Positions 58,501 through 64,000 of a stretch of 64,000 nucleotides of DNA are shown here, one piece after another. Origin of the DNA: Capitulum mitella (taxonomy: Eukaryota; Arthropoda; Thecostraca; Pollicipedomorpha; Pollicipedidae); NCBI GenBank assembly GCA_030062745.1, contig CP099845.1, positions 16,842,903 to 16,906,902 on the forward strand, in the 5' to 3' direction. A program made the position numbers and the translations under genes. Numbering within the stretch: the stretch's first letter is position 1; every line of letters starts with the position of its first letter. The notes beneath the pieces are model-generated. The model was given only the letters and a program-made list of their open reading frames with translations, had not been told where the DNA came from and did no database searches.

Positions 58501-58910
58501 GCCGCCCCGGCAAGGCTGCCCTTCAGAGCGCGGCGACTCGAGTGGCGCGGCACACGCCATCCCGACCTGCCGCCACGCCGCCGCCACCAACCCGGCCGGT
58601 CACGTCACGGCCCAGACTCCGTGACGCTCGGCACGGCGTCACGGAACACGGAACACATCGGCAACGCCGCCGCTGTACGCGTCATGCAACACACCGCCTT
58701 GCGGCCCGCTTTCCGCGCTCCGGCCGCCGCGCTGCTGTGCCACGTACCAGCCTGTTTTCAGCACGCCGCAAAAATTACCCGAAATGGAAAATTAAACTGG
58801 CCCAGGCACATCTGAGAGGCAAATACATGGCGTCGCCAACAGTGGAAGGCCTTCCCCACCGGAAGCTCAGTATGAAGTATGACTGCTTAAATAAGTATCC
58901 AACGAAAAGA
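55560..58910. other. Mixed-composition DNA without a recognisable gene
   Basis: 56.05-56.5 kb is open on both strands for over 120 codons but shows no domain I know. 57.1-57.95 kb is AT-richer. There is a G run at 56929-56936. Nothing convincing as an exon. Confidence 0.4.
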
Positions 58911-58911
58911 G

Positions 58912-59062
58912 TGAGCTGGGCTGGGCTGGGCTGGGCTGGGCTGGACTGGGCTAAGCTGGGCTAGGCTAGGCTAGGCTAGGCTAGGCTAGGCTAGGCTAGG
59001 CTAGGCTAGGCCGGGCTGGGCTGGGCTGGGCTGGGCTGGGCTGGGCTGGGCTGGGCTGGGCT
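58912..59062. repeat. GGGCT/AGGCT pentanucleotide array, about 30 units
   Basis: Blocks: about five GGGCT, a mixed part (GGACT, AAGCT), about ten AGGCT, one CGGGCT, then about eleven GGGCT. It is a clean microsatellite with an internal variant block. Confidence 0.96.
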
Positions 59063-59789
59063 CGGCCGCCGCTCGGCGCGCTGGAGCTGTTTGGAGCCGG
59101 CCAAAGCCGGTGTTTTTGGCGGTCCGACGGCCGGCTGTTTTGGCCGGTGTAATTACAGCCGGTCCGGCCGGCCGGGCCGGGCGGGCCGACCGGACCGCGG
59201 CCAGTCGGCGCCGACGGTCGACCTTGACGCCAGCGTCGGATCTAGAACAGCGCGCCGTCCGGCTGGTGCCACTGCCGGCCCGGCCCGGCCCCGCCCAGTG
59301 GCGCACACTGTGGACTCTCGAGACCGTCATCACACGACACAGACTTCCGGGGGCCGTTCCAGAGCTGACGGTCGGCCGGTATCTAAGGTACAGCCAGCCG
59401 CCGGACGACTGTTGGTGGACCCGAGGGACCACCGTCACATACGGCGGAGCTCAGTGTTTCAGCAGCCGTGAGATGTCGCAGAACAGAGGGAAGAGCAGTA
59501 TTCATCGTCAGCAGGTTGTGGGGCCGCACAAAGAGGCAGATTTGATGTGCAAGCTGATGCTCCGTCAGAGGTCTCTAGACAACACACGCCCACGAAGACG
59601 CCGATGGCCAGCCGACCGCAGACAGCCTGACTACGCCGAGGCTGGCCTGATTCCTCCCTCCTTCCAGACGCTGCATCAGAACGCATCTGAATACGGCAGG
59701 GCATGGCTGGAAAAAGTGCCGTTTTTCTTTGGTGTTGAAGAACACCAGGAAATATGTACTCTAAAAACATTTCATACTCCAAAAGTTTG

Positions 59790-62700
59790 ATCTTGTGCCT
59801 CCGTCAATAAGCTTCATTACAGCCACGTTGACCAATTTCTAATTCTGCAAGCACATGATTCCGTCTCCATTCAGTAAGCAGCAGGTATGATGTCATAACT
59901 GAATGATACCAAGGCCGTCAACTTAAACCAATATTAACCTGTAAAATTCTGTGCTCCAAAACCCCAAGACTCAAACACCAAGAACAAAAACCAAATTTCC
60001 AACCCTGCGGCAGGAGAGGAATGGGCGTGAGACCCGCTGCATGCTCGGCATTCTGTCGGCGCCGGCCCCGACCGGCACCGGGTCTTTGCGTCAGCCGGGG
60101 CGTCTGCAGACGTCGGTCAAAACACGGCCGCCACTCGGTCCCGGCGCCCGCTTGTTTTGCCGTTGAATTACATCCGTCCATCAGGAATGCTGTTATAATG
60201 AATATTTGATGGCGGCGCAGCGGCGCGCGGTACTGGGTCGCTTCCGAAGGGGAAGAACGCGGAAGTGAAACAAGTGTCTGCCGCCCGACGCCCGTCTTGC
60301 CCGGACTGTAATCGTCCGCGGACGCTACAAAAACCGTGCATTAGTTGGTAATCGATGTTTTTACGGCGCGTGGAGCTCAAACCTCGCATTCAGGGATCAA
60401 TTTCACAATGGCCTCGGGGACGATTTAGCGATGGATTGGGCGCAGTGACGGAAAACGATCTATGGACGGGAGGCCATCGGAAAAATTCGATTCAATCACC
60501 GAGGTGAAAGCTGCCTTGACAAAACTACGCTGTAACAACTCAGCCCACAATGAAATGAATACGAAACGGAAGAGACAAGCAGATATCTGGGCTTCGTAAG
60601 TGTTACATTCAGCAAAACAGCAAGCTTACCAGAGGCTATGCGATCAGCTTGTGAAGCAAAGCTAAGCTAGTAATATCTGACGTTTTCGGACACATAAGAA
60701 CATACAGATCACAGCTGACAACGGTCCATGTCATCGCGTTCGTTCGTTTCCAGAGCATGAAGAGAATACCGAACCACGTCCCAAACACCAACATGAGGAC
60801 CGTTCTGTTTACTGGAACACAGTAACACAGCGGTAGAAATACTGCGAATTGTTAATAGCCAGGAAACGATGCCAAGCAAAGCAGCATTATATTATGACGT
60901 ATCAGTCATACAAAAATGTGCTGTAGGAACCACGCATTTTCCTACAAAGTCACGCCAAACTGGCCACAAAGTGGACAGGCGCCAAGAACGACGATGGTCC
61001 GTTACAAAAGCCTAATGCAGATATTCTCAGCCTAAAGGTAATTACCCTGTTGAGCTAGTTTGGCTTTCCCGGTGGGGTAACGAGTTAGTGAGGAACTCTT
61101 TCAGGTTGAAAGCTGAGAGTCTGAAAGTTCACATTACCTGTTTTTTTTTTATTTCTCCCGGATCTCTTGAGAGTTCAGTATCACACGTGCAAAATCGGGC
61201 GGGTTAATACATGGTGTTTATTTGTAACTGTAGAGCAAATGGGAGAAAGGCGGCTGCAATCAGTGTCAGCATGGGCATAACTGGGATTTTCTTAAGGGCG
61301 GGACCCGGAGCTCAGAGTGGACTGAAATCGCACGAAAACCGTCTGCTGGGAAGACCATGCACAATGGTTTTCACACAAAAATGCAGGCCCAAGGTAAGGC
61401 CCGAGCCCTGGGCCTCCTTTGGATGCGCCTGTGAGTGAGACAGCGACATAAGCCCCGATAAAAGCAAATTTTTACTGTAAACATTTTTTCGCACGATTGC
61501 ATATTTCCACAGAAGCGTGGCACAAGGGAGGGGAGGGGGCCAGCCTCCTTGGGGGTTAAAATTTAACGTTTCTTGACGTACCAAAAGTAAGAATCATTAG
61601 CAATTTTCCGAACCTGAAGCTTTAGAGGCCCAAATCCCAGTTCTCATTTTTGTGGAGAACTATGAGGTTTGCTTGAGAAGGGATATTAGATTTGTCTTGG
61701 CCTCCTCTCGGCGAAATTCTGGCTACAAGCCTAATGTAGCCTTCGGAATACCACATTTGCCTAAATTCTGAAGATATGAAGCGCGAAAAACAGGGCTGAC
61801 TTGTACCGAATCCAGTCCGCGAAATCACCGATTTTTGGTACACTGAACCTCATTTGACCTGAATGTTATCGACCCAGGACTATCAAAGTTAACCAAAAAC
61901 AACTCCTCTACAAATCAGGCCAGGTCAAAAGCTCTACAGGTCCCCTTGCACAATTTGACTGACTATGGCCAGAAACTGGCGAAGTCAGAGGGGGGCTAAA
62001 TCTACCCCCTCTCCGGTTCAAGGCATTCTATGACCCTCTCCGATGTAAGTGTTAAGTTGGCATGATCATCGATATACCTGCCTGAATATATGCGTAAAAA
62101 TATATCATACGAATGTACAAGTGTCTGTTAATGTACAAACATGTTGGTTTCCAGCGGGAAGTTAACGGGAAGCCTCAAAGAAATTTCTAATTTTCTACTT
62201 GAGGCGGAGATGGGCGAGAGTAATAGGCGACTACTAACCAGCTTATAGTCCATGACATTCTAAGTGCTTTATACCTAAATTCGCACTAAAAATATGTAGC
62301 TATAAATAAATTACTGCAAAAAATACGCAAGATGAGCCATGCTGATCAATAGGCATAAAGTTTCATTCCGGATGGGATAGCGGCCCTCTGGTCACGATAA
62401 AAAAAACGGTAAACCGAACCGAAATGTTTGAGAACCACAGCCCAATCAAAAACTGGCGCTGAGGTAAAAGTACGTGACATATGAAGGGAACCACGGACAA
62501 AAGTGATACCCAGGTGTAACTGCTATATAAAAACACGAATATTTTTTAGAAAACACCCTCTTCTTGAACATCACACCTGAGACAAAAAGACGTGATATTT
62601 AACAGTCATAATCACCACATATGATGACACCAGTCGTTTTTGTTACTTGAAAAGGACTTACAATAATAAGGGAAATTTGAAAATGGACGGGAATCGACTT

Positions 62701-64000
62701 CGTGTCCTTAAGCCGAAATATAACGACATCTAAGTCTTCACACACACATCCACAACCATCTTCATATGAAAACCACACGGTACCGCCACCTGTCGTGCGA
62801 AGCAACAAGTACTACCCAGCTTTTCGCCGTCTAGAGGCCGCCAATGGGGCTAAAGTAGCGCCATCACCAACTGCGGCATTCTTTGGCGTAAAATATCATC
62901 GTGTACAGGTATGCGGTGCGACTGGTCTCCAGGTGTCTCTGTTAAGCGTATTAGCTCTCCACACTAGTTAGAAAAAATGCAGTCAACTTCTGACGAGAGA
63001 CGTCATAACGTAAAAATGACTTGTGGGGCCGGGGGATGCCGCTGAAGGCCGAACAATCTGAGTTCCGCAGTAAAGGTGCATTTCTCAACGGATCCTTGGC
63101 ATTTTATTTCGACTGCGAGCAATTCCCAAAATGATTGTATTTTGAAGAAAAACTGAAATCGCACATTTAATGGCCCGCGATATGCGTGCATGGTATACAT
63201 ATATTCTCCGTAAATATAACTTCATTTATAAATGCACTGCACACAACTATGCCCACCAACACAATGGTGGATCCGCGGGGGGAGGGGAGGGGGGTAACGG
63301 GGCTAGGCCTCCCAAACGTCAAAAATCGGGCAAAAGCCAACGCATCTCAGGAACCTGAAGAAAATCTAGGCACCTCTTATAAGGAAAAGTTCGTTTTAAA
63401 ACAGTCCCTCAGGCAAAACAAAGCAAAATCAGATGAGTTTTTAAAAATCGGTTTACCATTTGCAAATTTGCCCGCTTCCCCACAGGCGTAAACCAGCGTT
63501 CTGGATCGATCCCTGAATAACCACCACTTTATCTGTGTCATGGAGCGACAATGAGTACCATTTCATGACCTAACTTTTAACGCTGGTCTCGACCACCCGA
63601 CGTGGTCCAATCCACATTGGCGAGGATTACAACGATACTTTTGGGACTCACCCTTACCAAGATTGGAAAGCGATACCTGTGTGGTTAGAATTATGAGGAA
63701 ACTGATCTTCGAAAAGTGAACTAAGTCACAAACCACATTATTTAACCGTCTCCAGTGCCCAACAAATTCGATGCGGACTGAGAAACGTAAGTTCCTAAAC
63801 GGCACGATAATTATCGGCGAGCCTGTGCCCTTCCCATCACATACTCGAGACTTACATTGTCACCATAAATGGAAAGGATATACCCGCACATCGTCAAAGA
63901 CGTGTTAATTTTTCCCAACGGCGGCTGATAATCTGATAAACGTTTTAAGAAACTGACAGTAGGAGATAACGTCAAATGAGCCCCAACTGGCCATCGACTC
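59790..64000. other. AT-richer right end without a recognisable gene
   Basis: Composition drops sharply from the GC-rich style of the rest, and minisatellites stop. It contains G/C-run blocks in an AT background (61521-61540 GGGAGGGGAGGGGGCC, 61990-62012, 63277-63298), resembling 20878-20920 in the other AT-richer island. There is a T run at 61141-61150. All frames are short and show no family. Confidence 0.5.

Overview
This looks like a GC-rich stretch of an animal nuclear genome, most likely an arthropod. The exons have standard GT/AG borders, introns are kilobases long, there are no operons, and tandem repeats are very dense. A crustacean such as a barnacle would fit, but that is a guess from style, not from a match.

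The only gene I can support well is on the minus strand, running from about 27.9 kb down to the left edge and probably beyond it. Eight exons can be traced: 27752-27949, 16086-16226, 11353-12297, 5547-5717, 4902-5059, 4214-4521, 3192-3352 and 357-518 (the last with an uncertain acceptor). Their reading phases agree at every junction and together give 748 codons without a stop. The order is a spectrin-like helical segment, a long acidic and Ser-rich region, a basic Ser-rich region, and a hydrophobic segment close to the C-terminal side. This layout, with phrases such as SLSEQAWDPYQ and CDASGEYTTGESD, makes me think of Klarsicht, the arthropod KASH protein that anchors motors to the nuclear envelope (relatives: nesprins, AKAP6). 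The family call is from memory and tentative; the gene structure itself is firm. The 5' exons and the true C-terminus are not seen.

The rest is introns and flanking DNA packed with minisatellites: more than 30 arrays, each with its own unit (5 to 140 bp). The largest are the 22-bp array at 7.9-8.7 kb, the 140-bp array of nested palindromes at 14.4-15.1 kb, the 33-bp array at 16.5-17.1 kb, the 31-bp array at 26.2-26.8 kb, the hexanucleotide array at 33.3-33.6 kb, the 28-bp array at 39.7-40.7 kb and the 28-bp array at 42.5-43.1 kb. Many give long open frames in several registers; these are not genes.

Two AT-richer islands (about 19.5-21.3 kb and 59.8-64 kb) differ in texture from the rest. The first holds four everted AGGTCA palindromes within 340 bp. 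From 28 kb to the right end I find no convincing gene; two orphan exon-like stretches (21.7 kb and 52.0 kb, plus strand) are noted with low confidence. I saw no rRNA, CRISPR array or intact mobile element.
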